Source: Longispora fulva (GTDB lineage Bacteria > Actinomycetota > Actinomycetes > Mycobacteriales > Micromonosporaceae). Taken from it: a stretch of 64,000 nucleotides of DNA. A program made the translations under genes and the position numbers. Below, piece by piece: positions 50,757 through 59,537 of the stretch. The notes under the pieces are model-generated. The model searched no databases. It was not told the DNA's origin and saw nothing but the letters and a program-made list of their open reading frames with translations. Numbering within the stretch: position 1 is the first letter of the stretch; the number at the start of each line of letters is the position of its first letter. The stretch is taken from NCBI RefSeq assembly GCF_015751905.1, contig NZ_JADOUF010000001.1:1798001-1862000 (forward strand), in the 5' to 3' direction.

Positions 50757-50855
50757 ACCCCACATCGTCGGTGCCGGGCGGGCGCGGCTCGTCCCCCCTC
50801 GGTATGACCGGGGCACCGATTTCCGGGTCGGGGGTCACCTGACCCGCTCTCAGGG

Positions 50856-51359
50856 TTAACCCCCATCACCGGCCAGGGTCGCGAATCGCACCGAGTCGCG
50901 CCACACGCCACCGACCTGCAGGTATCCACGGGTGCGGCCCTCATACCGCATGCCGATCTTCTCGCACACCCGCTGGGCTCCCCCGTTGTCGTCGTCCACC
51001 GTCGCCTCGATCCGGTGCAGCCCGAGGTCGCGGAGGCCGAGATCCACCAGGAGCCGCGCCGTCTCCGTCGCCAGGCCCTGGCCCCACCAGTCCGGGTGCA
51101 GCACGTAGCAGATCTCGCCGCGGCCGTGCGTGGTGCTGGTGATCCGGAGTGCTCCGCCGCCGACCACCTCGGCGTCCTTCTCGACGACCAGGTGGTACGC
51201 CGCCCGGGGCTCCCCCACCGGCACGCGCAACGGGGTCTCCTCGCACGGGAACCGCTCGGCCACCAGCGGGTGGCCGAGCACGCGTCCGACGGCTTCGGCA
51301 TCGGCGGTGGTGACCTCCCGCAGGGTCACCCGGCGACCGACGAGACGCACGGGGAACAT
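50856..51359 (-). CDS. GNAT acetyltransferase, RimJ/RimL type
   Basis: The 167-residue product has the RimJ-type N terminus LVGRRVTLREVTTADAEAV, motif A in ICYVLHPDWWGQGLATETARLLVD (WGQGLA), and motif B in VDDDNGGAQRVCEKIGMRYEG. Family members acetylate protein N termini, antibiotics or small molecules; the acceptor is unknown. TAGCCT with a 6-nt spacer precedes ATG 51359, a leaderless start. It stands alone between the ABC pair and a lipoprotein gene. Confidence 0.88.
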   Translation of the reverse strand: MFPVRLVGRRVTLREVTTADAEAVGRVLGHPLVAERFPCEETPLRVPVGEPRAAYHLVVEKDAEVVGGGALRITSTTHGRGEICYVLHPDWWGQGLATETARLLVDLGLRDLGLHRIEATVDDDNGGAQRVCEKIGMRYEGRTRGYLQVGGVWRDSVRFATLAGDGG

Positions 51360-51461
51360 GCCGACAGGCTACCTACGATCGTCAATGTCCTCATGGTGGA
51401 GCCCCCGCTCTTTGGTGGATAGTTGTGTTCCTGTGTCGGGTGGTACACCCGCTAGAGCATC

Positions 51462-51905
51462 CTAGGAGGCTGGTTTTCCGCAGTTCTTCGTCCACCAGGT
51501 GGTGAACCGGTCCATCGCCGCCTGGTAGTCCGGGCTGGTCATCCGCTGTGGGGAACCCGGCTCGCCGTTGATCAGGGCGACATCCGCGTCGATCACGAAC
51601 GACAGGTCCTTCTTGATCTCCGCGGGCGCGGCGTCGCCGAGCGCGCGGAGTTCCCGCTTGGCCTTCTCGCGGTCCAGGTCGCCGTAGTCGCCGGCACCCG
51701 CGAAACTGTTGAGGATCATGTCGTCGCCGAACTTGGAACAGAAGTCGGCGACGCTCACTCCCCCCTTCGGCGCCGCCGCGGCCGGGGCGGCAGCTCCCGT
51801 CGCGGCCGGCTGGCCGGAGCCCGCGGCCGGGGCCGACGGGGTGCAGCCGAGCAGCGCGAACGGCAGCACCGCCACGGCGGCGAGTGTTCCGAGACGTCGA
51901 TTCAT
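51462..51905 (-). CDS. Lipoprotein of unknown function
   Basis: The 147-residue product has a signal peptide with lipobox FALLGC, so Cys21 is probably lipidated. An Ala/Pro-rich linker (about 22-48) and a helical domain of about 95 residues with two cysteines (DFCSKF and KNCGKPAS) follow. The pattern of a short alpha-helical domain closed by two cysteines recurs in actinobacterial lipoproteins, but I recognise no function. CGGAGGAG precedes ATG 51905. No partner gene is obvious. Confidence 0.78.
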   Translation of the reverse strand: MNRRLGTLAAVAVLPFALLGCTPSAPAAGSGQPAATGAAAPAAAAPKGGVSVADFCSKFGDDMILNSFAGAGDYGDLDREKAKRELRALGDAAPAEIKKDLSFVIDADVALINGEPGSPQRMTSPDYQAAMDRFTTWWTKNCGKPAS

Positions 51906-52004
51906 GGGGTACTCCTCCGGCTGGCCCTCTACGGTCTGCGGTCAGCGTCGCCGAACCCGGTCAAGACCCGCTCAAGGTCGAGGCACCCGTCCTGCGGCCC
52001 GGCG

Positions 52005-52346
52005 GGGCGCTGGGCCGCCGTCGAGCGTGGCACCGGCGGGTTCCTCGGTTGGTTCGCGCTCGCGCCCACGGCCTCCGTCGACGAGTTCGAGCTCGGCTAC
52101 CGGCTGCGCGCCCGGGCCTGGGGACTCGGGTACGCCACCGAGGGGGCCCGGGCACTTCTCCGGGTGGCGTTCGACGACCTCGGGGCCCGGCGGGTGTACG
52201 CGCGGACGATGGCCGTGCACCTCGCCTCGCGCCGGGTGATGGAGAAGGCCGGCCTGCGGTACGCGCGGACGCTCCATCTGCTGTTCGACGACCCGATCCC
52301 GGGGACCGAGCACGGCGAGGTGGAGTACGAGCTGTCGCGGGAGTGA
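52005..52346 (+). pseudogene. GNAT acetyltransferase gene, 5'-truncated
   Basis: The frame from about 52005 to 52346 encodes the C-terminal two-thirds of a RimJ/RimL-type acetyltransferase: WAAVERGTGGFLGWFALAP, then ELGYRLRARAWGLGYATEGA, MAVHLASRRVMEKAGLRY, and DPIPGTEHGEVEYELSRE. The N-terminal part (usually about 60 residues) is absent, and the region before 52005 in this frame (KTRSRSRHPSCGPAGR) does not resemble the family. The first in-frame start is GTG 52164, after the acetyl-CoA loop. The gene is probably dead. Confidence 0.75.
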
Positions 52347-52416
52347 TCCAAAACATTTTGCAGGCTTCTTTCCAATAAGGAAGGCTGAACGCCTGAGTCC
52401 CGCTGGAAGGAACCCC

Positions 52417-53643
52417 GTGGCCACCCTCGCCCCACCCATCGGCCACACCAGGCTCTGGACCCGCAACTTCGGCCTGTACTTCGTGGCCCGCTCCGTGGCG
52501 CTGCTCGGCGACGGCATGCTGCCCGTCGCCGTGGCCCTGGCCGTCCGGGGCGCGGGCTACGGCGCGAGCGGCGTCGGGTACGTGCTCGCCGCCTGGATGA
52601 CGCCGCTCGTCCTGCTGATCCTGTTCGGCGGGGTGTTCGCCGACCGGTTCACCCCTCGGCGGATGATGATCGGCGCCGACGTGGTCCGGGTCGGCACCCA
52701 GGCCGTGGTCGCGGCGGCGCTGCTGTCCGGCCGGCCGTCTCTCGGGCTGATGATCGCGATGTCGGCGCTGGCCGGCGCGGCGACCGCGATGTTCGAGCCG
52801 GGCGTCAAGAGCATGGTGCCCCGGGTGTCCGAGGACGCCCAGCGGGCCAACGCCACTCTCCGGGTCGCCGACGCCGTCGCCCAGCTCGCCGGACCGGCCC
52901 TGTCGGCGACCCTGATCGCCGCCGTCGGCGCCGGCATGGTCTACGTGGTCAACGCCGGCACGTTCGCGGTCAGCGCGGTCTGCCTGCTGGCGCTGAGGCT
53001 GGCACCGGCCCCGCCGCCGGAGCAGGCCGTGGGCATGCTGCGCAACCTCCGGGAGGGCTGGCGGGAGTTCCGGTCCCGGACCTGGATGTGGACCACGATC
53101 GTGATCTTCATGGCGCGCGGGATGCTTGTGTTCGCCCCGGTGTACCCGCTCGGCTCCGGCCTCGTCACCGACCGCCTGGGCGAGCAGGCCTACGGCTGGG
53201 TGCTGTCGGCGCTCGGCGGGGGCACCATCCTCGGCGGCCTGATCGCGATGCGGTACCGGCCGCGGCGACCGCTGGCCGCCGGTTCCGTCGCGCTGTTCGG
53301 CTTCGCCCTCATCCCGCTCAGCTACGCCGTGCACGCGCCACTGGCCGGGCTGATCGCCCTGCACGTCCTGGGCGGGGCGGCCTGGGCGTTCTGGTCGGTG
53401 GTGTGGTCGACCAGCGTGCAGACCCAGGTGCCGCCGGACGTGCTCAACCGGGTGATCGCCTACGAGGTGGCCGGCTCCGTCGGGTGCATCCCGATCGGCC
53501 AGGCCCTCGCCGGACCGGTCGCGGGGCTGGTCGGCGCGGAGGCGGTACTCGGGTTCGGGGCCGTTGTCGGGGTGGCCTGCTGCGTCGCGCAACTCGCGGT
53601 GCCGGCGATCCGGAACCTGCGGCGGGTCGCCGACCAGCCCTGA
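52417..53643 (+). CDS. MFS transporter, enterobactin-exporter-like (MFS_3)
   Basis: The 408-residue product has about 12 membrane helices. The FGGVFADRFTPRRMMIGADVVR loop after helix 2 is the motif-A type, and the PGVKSMVPRVSEDAQRANATLRVADAVAQLAGPA region is typical of the EntS/MFS_3 branch, which exports siderophores, peptides or drugs. The substrate is unknown. GGAAGGA precedes GTG 52417. It is monocistronic by position. Confidence 0.88.
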   Translation: MATLAPPIGHTRLWTRNFGLYFVARSVALLGDGMLPVAVALAVRGAGYGASGVGYVLAAWMTPLVLLILFGGVFADRFTPRRMMIGADVVRVGTQAVVAAALLSGRPSLGLMIAMSALAGAATAMFEPGVKSMVPRVSEDAQRANATLRVADAVAQLAGPALSATLIAAVGAGMVYVVNAGTFAVSAVCLLALRLAPAPPPEQAVGMLRNLREGWREFRSRTWMWTTIVIFMARGMLVFAPVYPLGSGLVTDRLGEQAYGWVLSALGGGTILGGLIAMRYRPRRPLAAGSVALFGFALIPLSYAVHAPLAGLIALHVLGGAAWAFWSVVWSTSVQTQVPPDVLNRVIAYEVAGSVGCIPIGQALAGPVAGLVGAEAVLGFGAVVGVACCVAQLAVPAIRNLRRVADQP

Positions 53644-53759
53644 GAGGCCTGGAACCCATCCGGCGCACCGTCGATGGCTGAGTAACGCCGTCCCGGCGCG
53701 ACGTGGGATCGCGGGTCCGAGGCGCGGCGTCTCGACCGGACGCCGAGCCCGGGCGGTGT

Positions 53760-54329
53760 TCAGGTGCGCCGTCGTGGGCTGCTCCAGAGCAGGGTGCCGG
53801 CCGCCGCGGCGAGGAGTACGACGCCGCCGGCGAGGAGCCACGGCCAGCGGCGCGGCCGGCCGGGCGGAGTCGCGGTGACGGCGACGTCCGGGTTCGACAC
53901 GCCGGTCGTCGGGGTCCCGGCAGCCGCCGGCCCGGCGGGCACCGCCCCGTCGGACGCGCCCACCGTGAACGTGAACGCGCCCTCTACCGGGTGGCCGTCC
54001 TGCGACACCGTCCGCCAGGCGACCCGGACCTGGCCGGCGGGCAGGCCCGTGACCTGCTGGGTGACCGTCGTACCGGACACCTTCGGCGCGCCGTCCGCGT
54101 GCGCCCCTCCCCCGCTGCCGGTCACCACCACCGTCGTGAACTGCTCCTTCAGCGGGTCCGTGAACGTCAACGTCACCGCGGTGACCGTAGCGGGGACCGT
54201 CGTCCCGTCCGTGGGGGTGGTGGACAGCAGCCGGGCGTGCGCCGACGCCGGGGTGGCCACCGCCACCGCCGCGACCAGGCCGGCCGTGAGTGTCAGGACC
54301 AGCCGGCGGACGGTACCGAGATTCGTCAT
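53760..54329 (-). CDS. copC: CopC-domain copper-binding protein
   Basis: The 189-residue product has a signal peptide (about 1-30). The CopC domain begins at His31 (HARLLSTTPTDG), the N-terminal His of the Cu(II) site, and continues to VSQDGHPVEGAFTFTV with the second His and Asp. A Gly/Pro/Thr linker and one C-terminal membrane helix (about 163-182) follow, so it is anchored outside the membrane. It binds copper and can hand it to other proteins. It is divergent from the PCuAC-DyP pair, which places three copper-related genes together. Confidence 0.92.
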   Translation of the reverse strand: MTNLGTVRRLVLTLTAGLVAAVAVATPASAHARLLSTTPTDGTTVPATVTAVTLTFTDPLKEQFTTVVVTGSGGGAHADGAPKVSGTTVTQQVTGLPAGQVRVAWRTVSQDGHPVEGAFTFTVGASDGAVPAGPAAAGTPTTGVSNPDVAVTATPPGRPRRWPWLLAGGVVLLAAAAGTLLWSSPRRRT

Positions 54330-54457
54330 ATGTCGTTGGTCGGCCGGCGGCGGCGAATGGTTCCCGGCGTGGTTCAGGCCACATCCGCCGTCGGGAACCG
54401 GTGACGGCCCCGCGGCGACTACCCGTGCGACAGTCCGCTGACCACACAGGAGTCGCC

Positions 54458-54991
54458 ATGCGCCAGCAGTCCACCCTCCGTAGATCCGTCCGGGTCCTGG
54501 CCGCGGCGGGCGCGCTCGCCGTCGCGGTCGGGCTGGCCGGCTGCGGGGGGACCGACGCGCCCACCGCGAAGGCCAGCGGGCCGGCCGTGCCCGGGCTGAC
54601 CGTGGTCGACCCGTGGGTCAAGACGGCCGACAGGGGGATGAGCGCGGCGTTCGGTACCCTGCGCAACGACTCCGACGTCGAGCTGACCGTCGTGTCGGCC
54701 ACCTCGACGGTGTCGATGTTGGAGCTGCACGAGGTGGTGATGGACGGCGGCAAGATGGCCATGCGGCCCAAGGCCGGCGGGTTCGTGGTGCCGGCGCACG
54801 GCAGCCACGAGCTGCGGCCCGGGTCCGACCACCTGATGCTGATGGAGCTGACGTCCCCGGTCCGCGCCGGGGAGCAGGTCCCGTTCACCCTGACGTTGAA
54901 GGACGGCCGCACCGTGGCGTTCACGGCACCGGCGAAGCCGTTCGCCGGGGGGAACGAGACCTACGTGCCGTCCCCCGCCGCCCATGGCTGA
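54458..54991 (+). CDS. PCuAC-type copper chaperone lipoprotein
   Basis: The 177-residue product has a lipobox (VGLAGC, Cys29) and a PCuAC domain (about 45-165). The copper ligands are visible in the segment MLELHEVVMDGGKMAMRP, VVPAHGSHELRPGSDHLMLM: His, Met, His and Met in the spacing H-x10-M-x21-HxM. These chaperones carry Cu(I) to cytochrome oxidase or, in Streptomyces, to other outside copper enzymes. AGGAG precedes ATG 54458. It overlaps the DyP gene by 8 nt, so both are on one mRNA. Confidence 0.93.
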   Translation: MRQQSTLRRSVRVLAAAGALAVAVGLAGCGGTDAPTAKASGPAVPGLTVVDPWVKTADRGMSAAFGTLRNDSDVELTVVSATSTVSMLELHEVVMDGGKMAMRPKAGGFVVPAHGSHELRPGSDHLMLMELTSPVRAGEQVPFTLTLKDGRTVAFTAPAKPFAGGNETYVPSPAAHG

Positions 54992-56171
54992 CCCGGTCAG
55001 CCGGCGGCGGCTACTGGCCGGCGGGGCGCTCGCGGTGGGCGGGGCGGCGCTCGCGGGGGCAGCGGCCGGTTCGGCGCTGGCGGCACCGGCGGAAACGGCG
55101 CCCGTCCCCCTCGGGTCGGCCACCGAGCCGTTCTGGGGGCCGCACCAGGCCGGGATCGCCACCCGGCCGCAGGCGCACGCCGTGTTCCTCGCCCTCGACC
55201 TGGGACCCGGCGTCGACCGGGCGGCGGTCGTCCGGCTGATGCGGCTGCTCACCGACGACGCGGCCCGGCTCACCCAGGGCCGGCCGGCGCTCGGCGACAC
55301 CGAGCCGGAGCTGGCCGCGCAGCCCGCCCGGCTGACCGTCACGTTCGGCTTCGGGCCCGGGCTGTTCCGGGCCGCCGGGCTGCCGAGTCCCGTCGCGCCC
55401 CTGCCGGCGTTCGGGATCGACCGGCTGGAGGACCGGTGGTCGGGCGGGGACCTGCTGGTCCAGGTCTGCGCCGACGACCAGCTGACCGTGGCGCACGCGC
55501 ACCGGATGCTGGTGAAGGACGCCCGGCCGTTCGGGACCGTGCGGTTCGGCCAGCACGGGTTCCGCCGGGCGGCCGGCGCGGGGCCGGTCGGGGCCACCCA
55601 GCGCAACGTTCTTGGGCAGCTCGACGGGACGGCCAACCCTGCCGGCGACTCCACGGACTTCGGCGCGGCGGTGTGGATCGCCGACGGGCCGATGGCCGGG
55701 GGTACCACTCTCGTGCTGCGCCGGATCCGCGCCGAGCTGGAGGCCTGGGACGCCGTCGACCGGGCCGGCAAGGAGTTCGCCGTGGGCCGCCGGTTGGACT
55801 CCGGCGCGCCCTTGACGGGTACTTTCGAGCACGACACCCCCGACCTCACCGCCCGCGACGCGCTGGGCTTCCCGGTGATCGCCGACGGCGCGCACGTCCG
55901 GCGGGCGCGCACGACGGAGCCGGGCGCGCGGATCTACCGGCGGCCGTACAACTACGACGGGCCGGCCGGGCCGGACGGGCGACCGGACAGCGGGCTGGTG
56001 TTCGCGTCCTACCAGCGGGACGTGGCCGGGCAGTACCTGCCGATCCAGCGCCGGCTCGCCGAGGCGGACCTGCTCAACGAGTGGACCACCCCGATCGGCT
56101 CCGGGGTGTACGCGATCCCGCCGGGTGCCGAACCGGGCCGGTACGTCGGTCACCAGCTGCTGGAGTCCTGA
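54984..56171 (+). CDS. Tat-exported DyP-type haem peroxidase (EfeB/DtpA-like)
   Basis: The 395-residue product has a Tat signal (SRRRLLAGGAL within the first 12-25 residues). The mature part is a dye-decolourising peroxidase: the catalytic motif GQLDGT has Asp214, and the likely haem-binding His is 304 (ADGAHVRRART). It oxidises dyes, phenols or aromatic substrates with hydrogen peroxide. In Streptomyces lividans a DyP (DtpA) sits beside a PCuAC (ECuC) and copper-dependent GlxA maturation genes, so a role in copper-enzyme maturation is plausible. No glxA- or sco-type gene is in the window. Confidence 0.9.
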   Translation: MADPVSRRRLLAGGALAVGGAALAGAAAGSALAAPAETAPVPLGSATEPFWGPHQAGIATRPQAHAVFLALDLGPGVDRAAVVRLMRLLTDDAARLTQGRPALGDTEPELAAQPARLTVTFGFGPGLFRAAGLPSPVAPLPAFGIDRLEDRWSGGDLLVQVCADDQLTVAHAHRMLVKDARPFGTVRFGQHGFRRAAGAGPVGATQRNVLGQLDGTANPAGDSTDFGAAVWIADGPMAGGTTLVLRRIRAELEAWDAVDRAGKEFAVGRRLDSGAPLTGTFEHDTPDLTARDALGFPVIADGAHVRRARTTEPGARIYRRPYNYDGPAGPDGRPDSGLVFASYQRDVAGQYLPIQRRLAEADLLNEWTTPIGSGVYAIPPGAEPGRYVGHQLLES

Positions 56172-56355
56172 GGCCGGGCGGGCGGTCCTCGGCGGCTGGC
56201 CCGCGCGCGTCCAGCCGGGTTGTGCGGCACCGGGCCGGTACGTCGGGCACACAGTCCTGGAACCGTGACCGTGCATAAGTTGCATGTGCATCAATTGCGG
56301 CGACATGCGCGGGCATTCGCGCGCGCCGTCGGGCGGCGCGGGGCGAGACTGGGGT

Positions 56356-57387
56356 GTGACCCGTTGGGTGCTGCATGTCGATCTTGACCAGTTCGTGGCG
56401 GCGGTGGAGGTGCTGCGCCGTCCCGAGCTGCGGGGCCGCCCCGTGGTCGTCGGCGGGGACGGCGACCCGACGAAGCGCGGGGTGGTCAGCACGGCGTCGT
56501 ACGAGGCCCGGGAGCGCGGGGTGCACTCCGGCCTGCCGTTGCGGATCGCCGCGCGCAAGTGCCCGGAGGCGGTGTTCCTGGCCGTGGACGCCGACGCGTA
56601 CCTGGCGGCGTCGGAGGACGTGATGGCCACCCTACGCGGGTTCGACGCCGTCGTGGAGGTGCTGGGCTGGGACGAGGCGTTCCTCGGGGTCGACACCGAC
56701 GATCCGGAGGCGGTGGCCCGCGAGATCCAGCGCCGGGTGCTCGCGGCCACGGAGCTGCACTGCACGGTCGGGATCGGAGACAACAAGCTCCGGGCGAAGC
56801 TGGCCACCGGGCTCGGCAAGCCGGCCGGGGTGTTCCGGCTGACCGGGGACACCTGGTTCGCCGTGCTCGGGGACCGGCCGACGGACGCGTTGTGGGGCGT
56901 CGGGTCGCGTACCGCGAAGAAGCTCGCTGCCGCGGGTGTGGACACCGTCGCCCAGCTCGCCGCGGCCGACCCTGCGGACCTGGCCGCACGGTTCGGGCCG
57001 GCGACCGGGCCGTGGCTCGTGCGGCTCGGTCGCGGGGAGGACCACTCACCGGTGTCCGACTCGCCTTGGGTGGCGCGGTCCCGGAGCCGGGAGACCACGT
57101 TCCAGCAGGACCTCGACAACTGGGACGAGGTGCGCCGCGAGGTCGCCGTGCTGGCCCGGCGGGTCGCCGACGACGTCGCCGGGGAGGACCGGGCGGTCGT
57201 ACGGGTGGTGGTGAAGGTGCGGTTCGCGCCGTTCGCCACCCACACCCACGGGCACCCGCTGGCCGCCCCGACCACCGACCCGGGCGCGATCGAGGAGGCC
57301 GCGTCGACGGCCCTCGACGGATTCGCCGACCGACGGCCGGTGCGGCTGTTGGGGGTCCGGGCGGAGTTTGAGAAGGTGGAACCGTGA
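56356..57387 (+). CDS. dinB: DNA polymerase IV-like Y-family polymerase, short C terminus
   Basis: The 343-residue product has the Y-family catalytic acids: Asp9 in VLHVDLDQF and the pair Asp106-Glu107 in VEVLGWDEAFLGVD. SYEARERGV is the nucleotide-contact motif, and a thumb helix-hairpin-helix (DALWGVGSRTAKKLAAAG) and a little-finger domain follow. It ends VRAEFEKVEP right after that domain and lacks the QLxLF clamp-binding tail. This suggests the clamp-independent DinB2 type of mycobacteria. GTG 56356 is used (GAGACT 5 nt upstream); an in-frame ATG 24 codons upstream is unlikely. It overlaps the MFS gene by 4 nt. Confidence 0.88.
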   Translation: MTRWVLHVDLDQFVAAVEVLRRPELRGRPVVVGGDGDPTKRGVVSTASYEARERGVHSGLPLRIAARKCPEAVFLAVDADAYLAASEDVMATLRGFDAVVEVLGWDEAFLGVDTDDPEAVAREIQRRVLAATELHCTVGIGDNKLRAKLATGLGKPAGVFRLTGDTWFAVLGDRPTDALWGVGSRTAKKLAAAGVDTVAQLAAADPADLAARFGPATGPWLVRLGRGEDHSPVSDSPWVARSRSRETTFQQDLDNWDEVRREVAVLARRVADDVAGEDRAVVRVVVKVRFAPFATHTHGHPLAAPTTDPGAIEEAASTALDGFADRRPVRLLGVRAEFEKVEP

Positions 57388-58709
57388 TCAACACCCCGCG
57401 AACGGTCACCCGCACCTACTACGTGCTCGCCCTCGGCAACACGCTCGCCGCCTCGCTGATCTGGGGCATCAACACGATCTTCCTGCTCGACGCCGGCCTG
57501 TCCAACCTGGAGGCGTTCGCCGCCAACGCGTTCTTCACCGCCGGCATGGTGCTCTTCGAGGTGCCGACCGGCATCGTGGCCGACATGTGGGGCCGGCGGG
57601 TGTCGTTCCTGCTCGGCACCATCACCCTGGCCGCGACCACCGGGTTGTACGTGCTCCTCTGGCACCTACACGCCCCCTTCTGGCAGTGGGCGGTGGTGTC
57701 CCTGCTGCTCGGCCTCGGATTCACGTTCTTCTCCGGCGCGACGGAGGCCTGGCTGGTCGACGCGCTGGCCGCCACCGGGTTCACCGGGGCCCTGGAATCC
57801 GTGTTCGCCCGGGCCCAGGTCCTCGCCGGGGTCGGGATGCTCGGCGGTTCGATCGCCGGCGGGTACATCGCGCAGATCACCAACCTCGGCGTGCCGTTCG
57901 TGGTCCGGGCCGTCGTGCTGGCCGTGATGTTCGCGCTCGCGTTCGTGCTGATGCGCGACATCGGGTTCACCCCGCAGCGGGGCGGCCGGCCGCTGACGGA
58001 GATGCGCAAGCTGATGACCGACTCGATCGACTACGGCTGGCGGATCCCGGCCGTGAAGTACCTGATGCTCGCCGCGCCCTTCACCGGCGGCGCGTCGATC
58101 TACATCTTCTACGCCCTGCAGCCACACCTGCTCAACCTGTACGGCGACCCGCACGCGTACGGCATCGCCGGCCTGGTCGCCGCGATCATCGCCGGGGCCC
58201 AGATCGTCGGCGGGCTGCTCACGCCGAAGGTCCGCACCCTGTTCCGGCTGCGCACCTCGGCGCTGCTGTTCGCCGACGGGCTCGGCGCGATCGCCGTGAT
58301 CCTGATCGGTGCGATCGCGAACTTCTGGGTGGTCCTCGGACTGATCGTGGCGTGGGGCCTGTTCTTCGCCGCGTCCACGCCGATCCGGCAGGCGTACCTC
58401 AACGGGCTGATCCCCTCCCAGCAGCGGGCCACGATCCTGTCGTTCGACTCGCTGATGGGCTCCACGGGCGGGATCGTGGCGCAGCCGGCTCTCGGGCGGG
58501 CCGCGGACGTGTGGGGGTATCCGACGTCGTTCGTGCTGGGCGGGGTGCTGTCGGCGTTCTCGCTGCCGTTCATTCTCCGGTCCCGGGCGCAGCACTCGGC
58601 CGCCGACCACGGCTCGGAGCCGGGCGGCGGGCCCACGCCGGAGGGCGGGCCGGATGCCGGGTCCGCACCCGGTCCGGGCGTCGGGGTCGAGCCGCCGTCG
58701 GGAAATTGA
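57384..58709 (+). CDS. MFS transporter in overlap with dinB
   Basis: The 441-residue product has about 12 membrane helices and a Gly/Pro-rich hydrophilic C-terminal tail of about 45 residues. VPTGIVADMWGRRVSFLLG is the motif-A type loop, and GPTSFVLGG-like signals are absent, so the branch is unclear. The GTG start overlaps the dinB stop (GTGA), so translation is coupled. The substrate is unknown, and the link between a translesion polymerase and an exporter is not explained by any family knowledge I have. Confidence 0.85.
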   Translation: MINTPRTVTRTYYVLALGNTLAASLIWGINTIFLLDAGLSNLEAFAANAFFTAGMVLFEVPTGIVADMWGRRVSFLLGTITLAATTGLYVLLWHLHAPFWQWAVVSLLLGLGFTFFSGATEAWLVDALAATGFTGALESVFARAQVLAGVGMLGGSIAGGYIAQITNLGVPFVVRAVVLAVMFALAFVLMRDIGFTPQRGGRPLTEMRKLMTDSIDYGWRIPAVKYLMLAAPFTGGASIYIFYALQPHLLNLYGDPHAYGIAGLVAAIIAGAQIVGGLLTPKVRTLFRLRTSALLFADGLGAIAVILIGAIANFWVVLGLIVAWGLFFAASTPIRQAYLNGLIPSQQRATILSFDSLMGSTGGIVAQPALGRAADVWGYPTSFVLGGVLSAFSLPFILRSRAQHSAADHGSEPGGGPTPEGGPDAGSAPGPGVGVEPPSGN

Positions 58710-58780
58710 CATAGTCACAGCTCGATGTACCTGCCGGTCGTGGCCTGCGCCGGGTGGCGCGGTCCGGCTAGCTTCGGGGC

Positions 58781-59440
58781 ATGGGCATCGACGAACTCGC
58801 GGGTGCGGCACTGATGGCGGTGCTGTCCGACCCGGACGGCACCGGCCGCAGCTGGCCGGCGATGATCGTGCGCACCCGGCTCACCGCCGCCCCGGCCGGC
58901 CGGGGCGCGCTGGCCGCGCTCGTCGCCGACCCCGACAACGCCCAACTGCGGGCGCTGACCCGGGCCACGATCGCGGCGGACCTGGCGGCGGACCCCGCCT
59001 TCACGACCGAGGTGCGCAGGGCGCTGGGGTTCGACGGCCGGCCAGGGCTGTCCCGGGGCGCGGTGGCGACCGGGTTCGTCGCCGTGCTGGCCGTGGTGCT
59101 GATGGCGGTCGGCGCGATCGAGTACTGCGCTGCGGCCCGCGCCGTCGCCCTGCGGCCCCTGGAGGGCACCTGGACCGCCCAGGGCCCGAACGCGGGGATC
59201 TGGGCGCCGCCGGCCACGCTGACGGTGGGCCCCGACCACCATTTCCGGTACCGGGCGCCGCTCGGGACTGAGGGCGACGCCGGACCGAACACCGTGGACT
59301 GCGCGGGGGATGTGGACACCGACGGCGACGGGTTCGTGTTCCGCAGCGCGGCGCGGGGCTGCCGGACGTTCACCGCCACACTGACCGCCGACCGGCACTG
59401 GCTGGCCATCGACGGGGCGACGCTGTTCCGGCTACCCTGA
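58781..59440 (+). CDS. Single-pass membrane protein with extracellular C-terminal domain, unknown function
   Basis: The 219-residue product has a cytoplasmic N-terminal part of about 90 residues, one membrane helix (about 105-125, GAVATGFVAVLAVVLMAVGAI) and an outside domain of about 95 residues. Cysteines in DCAGDV and RGCRTF of that domain may pair. The N-terminal region resembles the helical repeats of TetR C-terminal-like domains (PDGTGRSWPAMIVRTRL), but no helix-turn-helix is present. TAGCTT plus a 6-nt spacer gives a leaderless ATG at 58781. I cannot name a family. Confidence 0.72.
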   Translation: MGIDELAGAALMAVLSDPDGTGRSWPAMIVRTRLTAAPAGRGALAALVADPDNAQLRALTRATIAADLAADPAFTTEVRRALGFDGRPGLSRGAVATGFVAVLAVVLMAVGAIEYCAAARAVALRPLEGTWTAQGPNAGIWAPPATLTVGPDHHFRYRAPLGTEGDAGPNTVDCAGDVDTDGDGFVFRSAARGCRTFTATLTADRHWLAIDGATLFRLP

Positions 59441-59537
59441 CCGGCCCGGGCCGACGGGCCTGACCGGACCCCGCGTGCCGGGACCGGGCGAAGCGGATCC
59501 GGCCCGCGCCGCGCCTCCGGCGGCGCAGAATACGGGA

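Noticed and set aside
56265-56300. Three TGCAT repeats before dinB as an SOS/LexA box
   Set aside because: They are not a palindrome of the actinobacterial LexA type; no clear operator.
55011-57665. Long minus-strand frame opposite the DyP and dinB genes (884 codons)
   Set aside because: Ser/Arg/Pro-rich antisense shadow; the plus-strand genes have clear motifs.
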